Positions 17,093-25,695 of a stretch of 64,000 nucleotides of DNA are shown here, piece after piece. The notes below the pieces were generated by a model. The model saw nothing but the letters and a program-made list of their open reading frames with translations, did no database searches and was not told the origin of the DNA. The stretch is from contig CAZIIU010000002.1 in NCBI GenBank assembly GCA_964539395.1, positions 1-64,000 of the forward strand. The letters run 5' to 3'. The translations under genes and the position numbers were made by a program. The stretch's first letter is position 1, and each line of letters begins with the position of its first letter. The stretch is from M55B112 sp964539395 (GTDB taxonomy: Bacteria > Bacteroidota > Bacteroidia > Bacteroidales > GCA-2748055).

Positions 17093-18142
17093 TTATTGTT
17101 GTTTCAGTTTAAAACTCATGATTACCGGATGATGATCAGACCAGGCAAAATCAAGGTTGATACCTGCGACAGAAATAAGTTCCGTATTAGGTGAGAGAAG
17201 AAAAAAGTCGATTACAGTTGTTGGTGTCTTCCCCCTCGTATAAGGTGTCATTACCCTCCGGTTTGTGGGTGTTGAAGGATCATATGCCCAGGTCCATGCA
17301 TCCTCCGGGTAACCGCCTTTAATAAAGGAAAGGTTTTCTTCGTCGAAAATATCATCAGGAAATGCGGGTTTAAAACCTGGCGGACACTGGTTCCAGTCAC
17401 CACCGGCAATCACATGGTTACCCGATGCATATTCCGATTCCAGAAACCCTTCCAGGTATTCCATCTGCTGTTTTCTGAGCGACCCATCATCATATGCTGA
17501 GTTATGCGTATTAATTATTACAAGTTCATTGCCATTTTGCAACGGATACCTGTTAACGAGAAAACACCTGTCGAGCATAAACAGGTTTGTCGGCCAGGCA
17601 TAATTCCCCGGAAAGCTGTGGCGTACCACCTCTTCAGGCTGATGCAGGGATAGTGTCTGCAATCCCGATACAACCTTACCCATCGGGTTCGAAAGAGGCA
17701 GGGGCACAAATGCCACATCATAATTCTTTCCGAAGGATGTGTGATAATCAGGAAAGGATGTTGCGATCTGATTATACATATTGATCCGGTAGCTTCTTTT
17801 GGATTTTTTGTCTACCTCCTGAAGCAGGAAAAAATCAAAACCTTCGATTTTTTTCAAATTCTGCATAATCTGTTCCAGGTTTCTCTGCACCTCCTCTCTC
17901 TCAGGCCTCACCTTTTTACCCCCATCATAGAAAAAATCCATGCTGCTGTCGAGCCCGGCATACCCGATGTTCCAAACAAGTATAGTGAAAATTGAATCGG
18001 ACAGGTTTACCTGATGCTCGGATGTGTATTTTACCTCTTCAGCAGGAGGTTTGTAATCATCGATCGTTGCGTAGATAAGAAAGACAATAAAAATTCCCGC
18101 CAAGAAGGTCATGAGCCAAAGCAGGTACTTTAAAATTCGCAT
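17093..18142 (-). CDS. Membrane-anchored endonuclease/exonuclease/phosphatase-family protein
   Basis: A 349-residue protein with an N-terminal membrane anchor (about residues 5-25) and an EEP fold outside the membrane. The metal and catalytic motifs are present in order: LVWNIGYAG, LLQEVD, INTHNSA, GGDWNQCPPG and SDHHPVIMSF. Members are Mg-dependent phosphodiesterases acting on nucleic acids, sphingomyelin or inositol phosphates. The position outside the inner membrane and the lack of a partner gene do not narrow the substrate. It is divergent from the outer-membrane barrel gene 293 bases away. Confidence 0.9.
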   Translation of the reverse strand: MRILKYLLWLMTFLAGIFIVFLIYATIDDYKPPAEEVKYTSEHQVNLSDSIFTILVWNIGYAGLDSSMDFFYDGGKKVRPEREEVQRNLEQIMQNLKKIEGFDFFLLQEVDKKSKRSYRINMYNQIATSFPDYHTSFGKNYDVAFVPLPLSNPMGKVVSGLQTLSLHQPEEVVRHSFPGNYAWPTNLFMLDRCFLVNRYPLQNGNELVIINTHNSAYDDGSLRKQQMEYLEGFLESEYASGNHVIAGGDWNQCPPGFKPAFPDDIFDEENLSFIKGGYPEDAWTWAYDPSTPTNRRVMTPYTRGKTPTTVIDFFLLSPNTELISVAGINLDFAWSDHHPVIMSFKLKQQ

Positions 18143-18435
18143 TTTTAGATATTTGCATATAAAAGTAAGTAAAGTAACTAAATAATCATAGCGGGTAAGT
18201 TAAAAGGTATGAGCCATCCTGTTGAATTCAGGTTTCCCGTAGCAATATATTCACACTGCTAAGTGAAAGCTGATTTCAACCAGTTTGTGAGTTTAAGGTT
18301 TCCCGGATCAATCTCTTACCTGGATCATTGTTAGAAATCAGGCTAATTGGCATGAGAGTTTGAAAAAAGTTATTCCCGCTGTATGGATGAGCAGAAATTA
18401 TTTCTAAATTGAGCGACAAACTAAAACATGAATTG

Positions 18436-19776
18436 ATGAAAAAGCTGACCTGGATGTTCATCGCATCTGTTATATCACTGGTACTCTGTGCCCAGGAGCC
18501 GGATGCTCTCATTGAAAAGAAGGCTGAAGAGGTGAAAACAGGATGGACCTTTGGCGGTGTACCTGTCGTTGCTTACAATGCTGATGTGGGTTTCCAATAC
18601 GGAGCGCTGGTGAACCTCTATAATTTCGGAGACGGTTCCCGTTACCCGATGTATGATCAGTCGATATACCTGGAGTGGTCGCGGACAACAAAAGGAAGCG
18701 GTATCAACCAGATTACCTGGGATACCGACCGGCTGATCCCGGGGATCAGGTCATTTTTTGAGGCCAGCCTGTTGACAGAGCAGGCGCTCGATTTCTACGG
18801 TTTCAACGGCTACCAGTCGAAGTATGTTGCAGGTTATGATTCAGATCCGGATGATGACCTTTCTGACCGCCTCTTCTACCGGCATTCCAGGCAACTGCTC
18901 AGAATAAAGGCCGATTTCCAGGGTGAGATCATCGGACAAAAATTCAGGTGGCTGGGAGGTGTTGGTTATTATGGTAATAACATCGATGAAGTGGATGTGG
19001 ATAAGCTGAATGAAGATAAGACAGAGGATCTTCTTTCGACCAACAGCCTGTATAATAAATACATTGAATGGGGCATTATAAAGGATGACCAGAAAAACGG
19101 GGGATCGCACACGCTGCTGAAGGGGGGACTGATCTACGATACACGCGATAATGAGCCCAATCCGTTTAGTGGTATCTGGACTGAAATGCAGCTGCATTAT
19201 GCACCTTCACTCCTAAGCAATACGAAGTATGGTTACGGACGGTTTGTCTTTACGCACAGGCAGTATTTTACCATCATACCGGACTGGATGAATTTTGCCG
19301 GTAGGGTGTCCTACCAGGGGAAACTCTTTGGGGAAATGCCTTTTTATATGATGCCTTACCTGTTCAATACCGCACCAAAACTGACTACCGATGGGGTGGG
19401 CGGATCGAAGACCGTAAGAGGAGTGCTGCGAAACCGGGTTGTTGGCGAGGGATTTGCATACGGCAACCTTGAACTTCGCGGAAAGATACTGAGAACTAAA
19501 TTTCTGAAACAGAATTTCTATGTCGCCCTTTCAGCATTTCTCGATGGCGGAATGGTAACACAGAAGTATGATTTGCCGGCCAACCTGCTGACAGAATTTC
19601 CGGAAGCTGCAATGCATATTGATCCCGATGCAAAAGAGGTACCGCACCTTGGCTATGGTGGAGGGATACATTTTGTGCTGAACCAGAATTTTATTGTAAC
19701 GGTCGACTACGGACTGGCAGCAAAGGCTGCAGATGGCAGCTCAGGATTATACATTAACCTGAATTTCCTCTATTAG
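18436..19776 (+). CDS. BamA/TamA-type outer-membrane beta-barrel protein
   Basis: About 446 residues from the ATG at 18436, which opens a signal peptide (MKKLTWMFIASVISLVLCAQ). The earlier start at 18409 adds a charged stretch that fits poorly. The body is strand-rich with alternating aromatic residues, contains the surface-antigen-type segment GGSKTVRGVLRNRVVGEG, and ends in LNFLY, a C-terminal aromatic as needed for barrel insertion. POTRA domains are absent, so it is a short member of the family rather than BamA itself. Precise role unknown. Confidence 0.85.
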   Translation: MKKLTWMFIASVISLVLCAQEPDALIEKKAEEVKTGWTFGGVPVVAYNADVGFQYGALVNLYNFGDGSRYPMYDQSIYLEWSRTTKGSGINQITWDTDRLIPGIRSFFEASLLTEQALDFYGFNGYQSKYVAGYDSDPDDDLSDRLFYRHSRQLLRIKADFQGEIIGQKFRWLGGVGYYGNNIDEVDVDKLNEDKTEDLLSTNSLYNKYIEWGIIKDDQKNGGSHTLLKGGLIYDTRDNEPNPFSGIWTEMQLHYAPSLLSNTKYGYGRFVFTHRQYFTIIPDWMNFAGRVSYQGKLFGEMPFYMMPYLFNTAPKLTTDGVGGSKTVRGVLRNRVVGEGFAYGNLELRGKILRTKFLKQNFYVALSAFLDGGMVTQKYDLPANLLTEFPEAAMHIDPDAKEVPHLGYGGGIHFVLNQNFIVTVDYGLAAKAADGSSGLYINLNFLY

Positions 19777-19846
19777 CATAAAATCTATATATCATACAAT
19801 AGAATTCTGCTTGTCCGGGACTTCCCTTTTAAGCTGTATCTGTTAA

Positions 19847-20048
19847 ATATCAGTACATCGTTTACATAAAATATCAGCACATCGTTGACAGTCAAACTGT
19901 CATGCAAGAGCGAAAAGATTCTTTTAAAACCCCTCAATGGGATATTAAGAGGGGATTTCAAAAGAATCAGCATATATGTAAATGTGTCACTGTAAACAAG
20001 GTGCTGATATTTTGCTCAATTAAAAACATGTAAACGAGCTGCTGATAT
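19847..20048. mobile_element. Inverted cluster of four 20-22-bp repeats, IS21-like ends without transposase
   Basis: Four copies of a motif reading TGTAAACRAGSTGCTGATAT are present. Two point left (19847-19866 and 19871-19892, seen as ATATCAGCACATCGTTGACA type) and two point right (19989-20010 and 20027-20048). Repeated motifs in inverted orientation at both termini are typical of IS21-family elements. Here the outer ends face each other across about 96 bp instead of enclosing istA/istB. The spacer contains a 19-20-bp hairpin (19917-19935 with 19949-19968). Family assignment is from memory of the motif and is tentative. Confidence 0.42.
19917..19968. repeat. Long hairpin at the centre of the inverted repeat cluster
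   Basis: GATTCTTTTAAAACCCCTC (19917-19935) pairs with GAGGGGATTTCAAAAGAATC (19949-19968) with one bulge and one mismatch, leaving a 13-base loop. The stem is not followed by a T-run on the plus strand. Confidence 0.8.
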
Positions 20049-20473
20049 ATTACATGTATCCTCTACCCGAATGAAAGAGAAGTTTTGAATCTATGTTTGC
20101 AGTTGTGCGTGTTATAAGTGGTCATGGAGGCTACAGCCCTGTTTGTCCAGTTCCAGCAGTTCCTGTCTATTCAGACTTTTTCATCTATTGTCCTGGATCG
20201 CTTAATGCTCGGGAAATCTGTGTAAACATCCGATCCACGCCATGTTAAGAGCATTACTTTGAGCCAGATGTACCGTGTACAGAAGAAAAATGTATGATTC
20301 AATGTATACCTACAGGGTGATCAATGAAAAATAATTTGATTTCCTGATTCAGGGATACAGAAAAAGTCATTCAGGAGTGAGCGCAGGAGCAGACTTCCGC
20401 TTTTGTTATTGAAAGTCGCCTGACCTGGTTGTTGTGAAGTTGTGGACTAAATGATAAAACGGTGTAAGTGTTT

Positions 20474-21121
20474 TTAGCGCAACATTCCGATTTCCTCTTC
20501 AAATCTCTTTACGAATTCCACCATGTAGAGATGCCGCTCCAACGCCAGCTGTCTGCCGGTGGTAGTATTCATCATATCCTTTAGCAGAAAAAGCTTGTCA
20601 TAAAAATGATTTAGTGTCGGAACAGGGGCAGTTCTCTCGTTCGCTGTTGTTTTTTGCCGGTTTCGGGGGATCGCAGGATCGTAAAGCGGCCGGTTCTTAT
20701 AACCGCCGTAGCTGAATGCACGGCTGATTCCGACTGCACCTATTGCATCGAGCCTGTCGGCATCCTGGACGATCTGAAACTCGATGGTGCCGACCTCCTT
20801 CAGCTCCTTCCGCTTCCGGAAAGAGATGTTGTTGATAATCTGGCGGATATGATCCGCCTTCCCGCGGTTTAACCGCTTATTTACAAGAAAATCGAATGCC
20901 ATATTCCCGCCATCAGTCTCTGCACCTTCATGAAACTTTGTATCTCCAATGTCATGTAAAACAGCAGCCAGTTCAATTACCTCAGTGTCACCTGCGCCTT
21001 CCTGCTGGTGAATATATTGCGACATCCTAAGCACCCGCTCAGTATGAAGCCAGTCATGCCCGCTGTCGAACGATCCGAGTTTCGTTTTCGCAAATTCTAT
21101 AGCTTGATGAAGTAAATCCAT
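20474..21121 (-). CDS. HD-domain phosphohydrolase
   Basis: About 215 residues from the ATG at 21121 (MDLLHQAIEFAKTKLGS). A longer frame reaches 21229 but the extra residues come from flanking repeat-side sequence. The HD metal motif is complete: the HDWLHTERVLRM helix, then AAVLHDIGD, then a later QDADRLDAIGAVG motif carrying the last aspartate. The closest known type is the YedJ/YpgQ-like group of HD hydrolases, which act on nucleotides or other phosphoesters. It lies just downstream, in transcription terms, of the 33-bp tandem array. Confidence 0.9.
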   Translation of the reverse strand: MDLLHQAIEFAKTKLGSFDSGHDWLHTERVLRMSQYIHQQEGAGDTEVIELAAVLHDIGDTKFHEGAETDGGNMAFDFLVNKRLNRGKADHIRQIINNISFRKRKELKEVGTIEFQIVQDADRLDAIGAVGISRAFSYGGYKNRPLYDPAIPRNRQKTTANERTAPVPTLNHFYDKLFLLKDMMNTTTGRQLALERHLYMVEFVKRFEEEIGMLR

Positions 21122-21535
21122 GTGTTCCGATTGAATACCCAAGTTAAAAAAAACTGCCCGGTTAATGTCAGACAGTTTACAATTATTCAGCAGGATGGGG
21201 TAACCTGTACTGATCCGATCAAATCCCATTCAATTAATTCAACCCAACATCCCCTGCTCAATTCAATCAACTCAACCCAACATCCCCTGCTCAATTCAAT
21301 CAACTCAACCCAATATCCCCGGCTCAATTCAATCAATTTAACCCAACATCCCCTGCTCAATTCAATCAATTCAACCCAATATCCCCGGCTCAATTCAATC
21401 AATTTAACCCAACATCCCCTGCTCAATTCAATCAATTCAACCCAATATCCCCGGCTCAATTCAATCAATTTAACCCAACATCCCCGGTTCAATTCAATCA
21501 ATTCAACACCTGTTAGCGATATTCTCCTGTGCTAT
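21122..21535. other. Gene-free stretch between rnfA and the HD gene, mostly tandem array
   Basis: Apart from 115 bases upstream of the HD start, the stretch is a 33-bp tandem array. Open frames on both strands across it are a by-product of a unit length divisible by three. Confidence 0.8.
21237..21505. repeat. 33-bp tandem array in A/B dimers
   Basis: About eight and a half copies of a 33-bp unit beginning aattcaatcaa. Two forms alternate: A with tttaacccaacatcccctgctc (split as ttt then aacccaacatcccctg), and B with ttcaacccaatatccccgg, so the middle of the array has a 66-bp period. The first and last units are degenerate. The right edge lies 30 bases from the rnfA stop. Confidence 0.93.
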
Positions 21536-22108
21536 TTATACAATCCCGGTAAAGCCCATAAATGCCAAAGCCATCAGTCCGGCCACTATAAAGGCAATGG
21601 GTACCCCCTTCATCTGTTTTGGCACGTTCATCAGGTCCAACTGCTCCCTGATTCCTGAGAAGGTGATCAGCGCCAGTCCGAAACCAATAGCGTTACCAAT
21701 GGCGAAAACAACGCTCTCCAGCAGATTAAAATCCTTCTGAACTGCCAGTACGGCTACACCCAAGACCGCGCAATTGGTAGTTATCAGCGGCAGGAAAATT
21801 CCAAGTGCCTGGTAGAGTGGGGGACTGATCTTTTTCAGCATAATCTCTACCATCTGAACCAGTGAGGCGATCACAAGAATAAAAGTGATTGTACGCAGGT
21901 ATGTGAGATCAAAGGGTATGAGAACATATTGAAATATCAGGTAGGTTACAATGGTGGCGATAACCATTACGAACGTAACCGCCCCTGTCATTCCGAGGGC
22001 AGTATCCACCTTGCTGGAAACACCGATAAAGGGACAGATTCCCAGGAACTGGTTCAGTACGATATTGCTGACAAATACAGCGGCGATAATGATCAGTATA
22101 TATTCCAT
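21536..22108 (-). CDS. rnfA: Rnf complex subunit A (inner-membrane)
   Basis: A 190-residue protein with six membrane segments. The start MEYILIIIAAVFVSNIVLN and motif QFLGICPFIGVSSK, including the conserved cysteine, are diagnostic for RnfA/NqrE; TTNCAVLGVA is the second conserved loop with its cysteine. With RnfE it holds an Fe-S centre in the membrane between the two half-channels of the ion pump. Last gene of the operon, starting 3 bases after the end of rnfE. A tandem array follows the stop, and no stem-and-T-run terminator is visible. Confidence 0.96.
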   Translation of the reverse strand: MEYILIIIAAVFVSNIVLNQFLGICPFIGVSSKVDTALGMTGAVTFVMVIATIVTYLIFQYVLIPFDLTYLRTITFILVIASLVQMVEIMLKKISPPLYQALGIFLPLITTNCAVLGVAVLAVQKDFNLLESVVFAIGNAIGFGLALITFSGIREQLDLMNVPKQMKGVPIAFIVAGLMALAFMGFTGIV

Positions 22109-22110
22109 AT

Positions 22111-22698
22111 TCAGGCTGTTTTTTCTTTCAGTTTATTGGCGAGAACAATCAGGTATCCTAAGGCAATAAAGGCGCCCGGGGGAAGTATGAACAGAAGCAT
22201 CCCGTCGCCCTCCAGGAACGATAATCCAAAGATTGCCCCGCTACCGAGAATTTCCCGAACAGCTCCCAGGGCAGTCAAGGCCACTGCAAAACCGGCTCCC
22301 ATACCTAGTCCGTCGATCACCGATGTTACAATATTGTTTTTGGAAGCGAATGCCTCTGCACGACCCAGCACCAGGCAGTTCACAACGATAAGCGGAATGA
22401 ATAGTCCGAGCGCATCGAACAGCGCCGGCACATAGGCTTTCATCACCATCTCAACCACCGTTACAAAGGTAGCGATGATCACGATAAAGGCGGGGATTCG
22501 CACCTTGTCGGGGATCTGACTCTTTATAAGCGACACTACCAGGTTCGACATCACTAGCACGAAGGTAGTTGCCAGTCCCATCCCCAGTCCGTTGATTGCC
22601 GAGGTGGTCACACCAAGCGTAGGACAGAGTCCGAGAAACATCACGAAAACGGGGTTTTCCTTGAGCAGTCCCTTACTGAAATTTTTCCACTGGCTCAT
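22111..22698 (-). CDS. rnfE: Rnf complex subunit E (inner-membrane)
   Basis: A 195-residue, six-segment protein homologous to RnfA. LKENPVFVMFLGLCPTLGVTTS with its cysteine and the later LIVVNCLVLGRAEAFAS loop are the RnfE/NqrD signatures. It pairs with RnfA in antiparallel fashion to form the membrane core. It lies 11 bases after rnfG and 2 bases before rnfA, so it is co-transcribed. Nothing unusual was noted in length or key residues. Confidence 0.96.
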   Translation of the reverse strand: MSQWKNFSKGLLKENPVFVMFLGLCPTLGVTTSAINGLGMGLATTFVLVMSNLVVSLIKSQIPDKVRIPAFIVIIATFVTVVEMVMKAYVPALFDALGLFIPLIVVNCLVLGRAEAFASKNNIVTSVIDGLGMGAGFAVALTALGAVREILGSGAIFGLSFLEGDGMLLFILPPGAFIALGYLIVLANKLKEKTA

Positions 22699-22709
22699 AG
22701 TTCGGTTGT

Positions 22710-23300
22710 TTAATCATTATTATTATTTCCTGATACGATCATGAAGGCATCGTATGCCCGCTGTACCGCTTCACAATATGCCCTCGAGGAGATGGTTGTT
22801 GCTGCTATGGCATCCACATCGCCCCGATCCTTTTTCACCATCAGCTTAAACTCCTCAGGATGTTTGCCCATGAACTGCACATGGAAATCGGATTTCCCCT
22901 GCTCCATCTTATCGCCAAGTCCGGGTGTCTCACTGTGATTAACCACTGCCACATCTATGATGGTGCCGTCCGGTTCAAAACCTACCATCAATTTGAAATG
23001 TCCACTGAACCCATTGTTGGTAAAAGCCTCTACAGCTGTTGCAACCAGCACTCCGTTCATTTTTGCATGGTAGAGCACCAGGGAGTCGCCATCCAACTCT
23101 ATCTTTTGAAACTCTGCAGAGGGTGTGTTGTCAAATCCGGGTACCACCGCTTTAATAGCTTCATTCTTCTTCTCCAGTTCTGCAAGCCTGATTGGCTCTT
23201 TTGTCACCTCGTACACCCCGCCAAGCAACGCTGCTGCAACCAGTGCTACAACGGAAAGTGTTGTAACCATACTCACGAAAGTTGACTCTCGCTTAGCCAT
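22710..23300 (-). CDS. rnfG: Rnf complex subunit G (covalent FMN subunit)
   Basis: About 196 residues from the ATG at 23300 (MAKRESTFVSMVTTLSVV, membrane anchor). A longer frame to 23363 exists but the ATG at 23300 has a strong AAGGAGGT site 7 bases upstream and overlaps the rnfD stop by 8 bases. The periplasmic FMN-binding domain has HSETPGLGDKM and the flavin attachment site AATTISS with acceptor Thr169. The usual motif is S/T-G-A-T, so the first two positions are atypical here. RnfG passes electrons through its bound flavin between RnfD/B and the membrane core. Confidence 0.95.
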   Translation of the reverse strand: MAKRESTFVSMVTTLSVVALVAAALLGGVYEVTKEPIRLAELEKKNEAIKAVVPGFDNTPSAEFQKIELDGDSLVLYHAKMNGVLVATAVEAFTNNGFSGHFKLMVGFEPDGTIIDVAVVNHSETPGLGDKMEQGKSDFHVQFMGKHPEEFKLMVKKDRGDVDAIAATTISSRAYCEAVQRAYDAFMIVSGNNNND

Positions 23301-24288
23301 GCTGCACCTCCTTTCCAAAACGTTTCGGTTTGAAATATTTATTAAGAAGTGGTACAAATGCATTCATGATAAGGATTGCGAACTGGACCCCTTCAGGGTA
23401 TGCCCCGAAAACCCTGATTACCACGGTGAGTATACCGATCAGTACACCATAGATAATCATTCCTTTTTTTGTCATGGGCGATGTAACATAGTCCGTGGCC
23501 ATATAGATGGCCCCGAGCATAAGACCGCCGGTAAGCAGGTGAAAAAGCGGATCCGCAAAGCTTCCGGGATCGACAAGCCAGAGGATTCCTGTAAAGAGAG
23601 CCACAGACCCCAGCACGGATAACGGAATGTGCCAGGTTATAATCTTTTTCAGGAGCATGTAGACCAGTCCGAGCATCAGCGCCAAAGCAGCTACCTCACC
23701 GGCAGATCCCATCATTCTGCCGAGCAGGAGGTCCATATAGCCGGGTACCTCCTGCATCATTTCAGCAGCGGTGTTGTCGGCCAGTCCCTCTTTCATAATA
23801 CCCAGGGGGGTTGCTCCCGTTGCAGCGTCGGTATATTTCAGCCACTGTCCGGGCTCCGGGTAACTGGTCATTGCCACAGGGAAAGAGATAAAGAGGAACA
23901 CCCTCCCCACCAGAGCAGGGTTAAAGATGTTGCTTCCCAATCCGCCGAAGGTCATCTTGCCGATCCCAATAGCTGCCAGAGCACCGATCATCACCATCCA
24001 GAACGGGATGTTTGCCGGCAGACAGAATGCCAGGAGCAGCCCGGTGAGGAAAGCCGATCCGTCGAAATGGGTCGTACGAACTTTCATAACATATTTCTGG
24101 ATCAGGTATTCGAACAGTATGCATGAAAGGATCGAAACCGTTGTTACGATAAGCATTCCCAGTCCAAAAAACCAGACCGAAACCAGGAATGCCGGGATCA
24201 GCGAAATGAGCACCCCGTACATCAGTTTCGGAACACTCTCAGGAGCGTGTGCATGTGGTGAGGGTGAAACGATAAATCTGTTCATCAT
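23293..24288 (-). CDS. rnfD: Rnf complex subunit D (covalent FMN subunit)
   Basis: A 331-residue membrane protein with about ten segments. The first residues (FIVSPSPHAHAPESVPKLM) and the motif GGLGSNIFNPALVGRVFLF are typical. The covalent FMN site is DAATGATPLG with acceptor Thr160, fitting the S/T-G-A-T rule. RnfD is part of the ion path. It follows rnfC after 34 bases and overlaps rnfG by 8 bases. Confidence 0.96.
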   Translation of the reverse strand: MMNRFIVSPSPHAHAPESVPKLMYGVLISLIPAFLVSVWFFGLGMLIVTTVSILSCILFEYLIQKYVMKVRTTHFDGSAFLTGLLLAFCLPANIPFWMVMIGALAAIGIGKMTFGGLGSNIFNPALVGRVFLFISFPVAMTSYPEPGQWLKYTDAATGATPLGIMKEGLADNTAAEMMQEVPGYMDLLLGRMMGSAGEVAALALMLGLVYMLLKKIITWHIPLSVLGSVALFTGILWLVDPGSFADPLFHLLTGGLMLGAIYMATDYVTSPMTKKGMIIYGVLIGILTVVIRVFGAYPEGVQFAILIMNAFVPLLNKYFKPKRFGKEVQHG

Positions 24289-24322
24289 ACTAAATTGTCT
24301 GTTGGAATTGTTGTCTCTTCAT

Positions 24323-25660
24323 CTATACCGCTTTACGTGAGCGTATGATCTTTCCTGTTTCAGCTTTACCCAGGCGGATATAGTCGAGCAGGGGACGTGC
24401 CGACGGACAGGTATAGCTGCAACTTCCGCATTCAATACAGTCCATGACTTTATTCGTTTCAAGCTCATTGTACATCGCCTTTTCTGCCTGCGTCATCAAC
24501 AGGTAGGGTTCCAGTCCCATCGGACATACCGAGATACATTTCGTGCACCGGATGCAGGGCAGTACCTCGGCACGCTTCGCCTCAGAATTCCTGATCAACA
24601 GGATACCCGAGCTGCCTTTCACAATTGGAATATCAAGGGTTGCCACCGCTTTTCCCATCATGGGTCCGCCATTGATCACTTTGGCTGTATCTTCAGGCAG
24701 TCCGCCCGCCTTTTCAATAATGAATGAGGCAGGTGTACCGATGCGTGTCAGGAAATTCGACGGGTTGGGAACCGATTTCCCGGTAACCGTAACGACCCGG
24801 TCAATCAGCGGTCTGTTTTTCTGCACTGCCAGGTAGGAGGCATATGTGGTTCCTACATTGAAGACCACCACCCCAACATCTATCGGAAGTCCGGCTGAAG
24901 GCACCTCACGTCGGAGTAGTGCCTGCACCAGCTGCTTTTCACCACCCTGCGGGTACTTCACCTTCAGTCCCTGAACACTTATACCGGGTTCGCTGCTGCA
25001 TGCCTCTTTCATTTTTGCAATAGCATCGGGTTTGTTGTTCTCAATCCCAATGATCGCCTTCTCAACACCCAGTCCCTTCATCAGTATTTTTATCCCTACG
25101 GCAAGCTCCTGGTTCCGCTCCATCATCAGTGCATGGTCGGCCGTTAGGTAGGGTTCACATTCAACCCCGTTGATAATCAAATATTCTGCTTTTTTTCCCT
25201 TGGGGGTCATCAATTTAACATGGGAAGGAAATGTGGCACCACCCAGTCCGACTACACCTGCAGCAACGATCTTTTCCCTTATCTCCTCTGCGGAGGCTTC
25301 AATGTTATCGAGTAGCTCTTCGCCAGTGTCAATTCCTTCTGCCCACTGGTCCTCTGCCACCTGTATCTGAACCGCTGGTTTGCGGTATCCGGATGTGTCG
25401 GGGAAGTCATCTGTCTTCAGCACCTTACCAGTAACAGATGAGTGGATATTCGTTGAGATAAAGCCCTCTGATTGTGCGATAAGCTGACCGGTTTTCACCT
25501 CGTCGCCTTTTGCCACAAGCACCTTTGCAGGGGCACCAAGGTGCTGCGTTACCGGGATGATCACCTGCTCGGGCAATCCGGCAAACTCAATTTTCTTACC
25601 TGCTGAAAGCTTGTTCTCCGGAGGGTGTATACCTCCCCTCGAAAATGTCAGTAATTCCAT
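24323..25660 (-). CDS. rnfC: Rnf complex subunit C (NADH- and Fe-S-binding)
   Basis: A 445-residue peripheral subunit. The Rossmann-like NADH/FMN part includes GVVGLGGATFPSHVKL, and two 4Fe-4S motifs lie near the C-terminus: CIRCTKCISVCP and CIECGSCSYTCPSARP. It reduces NAD+ with electrons that come from ferredoxin, or works in reverse. Family length is 430-450 when the long C-terminal repeats of the enterobacterial protein are absent, as here. It starts 35 bases after the end of rnfB. Confidence 0.96.
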   Translation of the reverse strand: MELLTFSRGGIHPPENKLSAGKKIEFAGLPEQVIIPVTQHLGAPAKVLVAKGDEVKTGQLIAQSEGFISTNIHSSVTGKVLKTDDFPDTSGYRKPAVQIQVAEDQWAEGIDTGEELLDNIEASAEEIREKIVAAGVVGLGGATFPSHVKLMTPKGKKAEYLIINGVECEPYLTADHALMMERNQELAVGIKILMKGLGVEKAIIGIENNKPDAIAKMKEACSSEPGISVQGLKVKYPQGGEKQLVQALLRREVPSAGLPIDVGVVVFNVGTTYASYLAVQKNRPLIDRVVTVTGKSVPNPSNFLTRIGTPASFIIEKAGGLPEDTAKVINGGPMMGKAVATLDIPIVKGSSGILLIRNSEAKRAEVLPCIRCTKCISVCPMGLEPYLLMTQAEKAMYNELETNKVMDCIECGSCSYTCPSARPLLDYIRLGKAETGKIIRSRKAV

Positions 25661-25695
25661 TTCTAAGCTTTTTGAGTTTTATCTTTGTTAATATG

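Larger units (their letters stand above)
19777..20473. other. Gene-free 697-bp stretch with a cluster of inverted repeats
   Basis: No credible gene is visible. The first 270 bases hold the IS21-like repeat cluster described separately. From about 20050 to 20473 the sequence is non-repetitive; a short frame near 20120-20225 has no recognisable similarity. It may be decayed remains of the mobile element, but I see no transposase motif. Confidence 0.65.

Noticed and set aside
16753..17112. A 119-codon plus-strand frame between the acylase and EEP genes
   Set aside because: No recognisable protein features, composition unlike neighbours, and it runs over an inverted repeat into the EEP gene.
21237..21505. 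CRISPR array
   Set aside because: Units are contiguous with no unique spacers, and no cas genes are present.
21122..21658. Open frames on both strands over the 33-bp array
   Set aside because: They arise from a 33-bp unit and extend into rnfA on the opposite strand.
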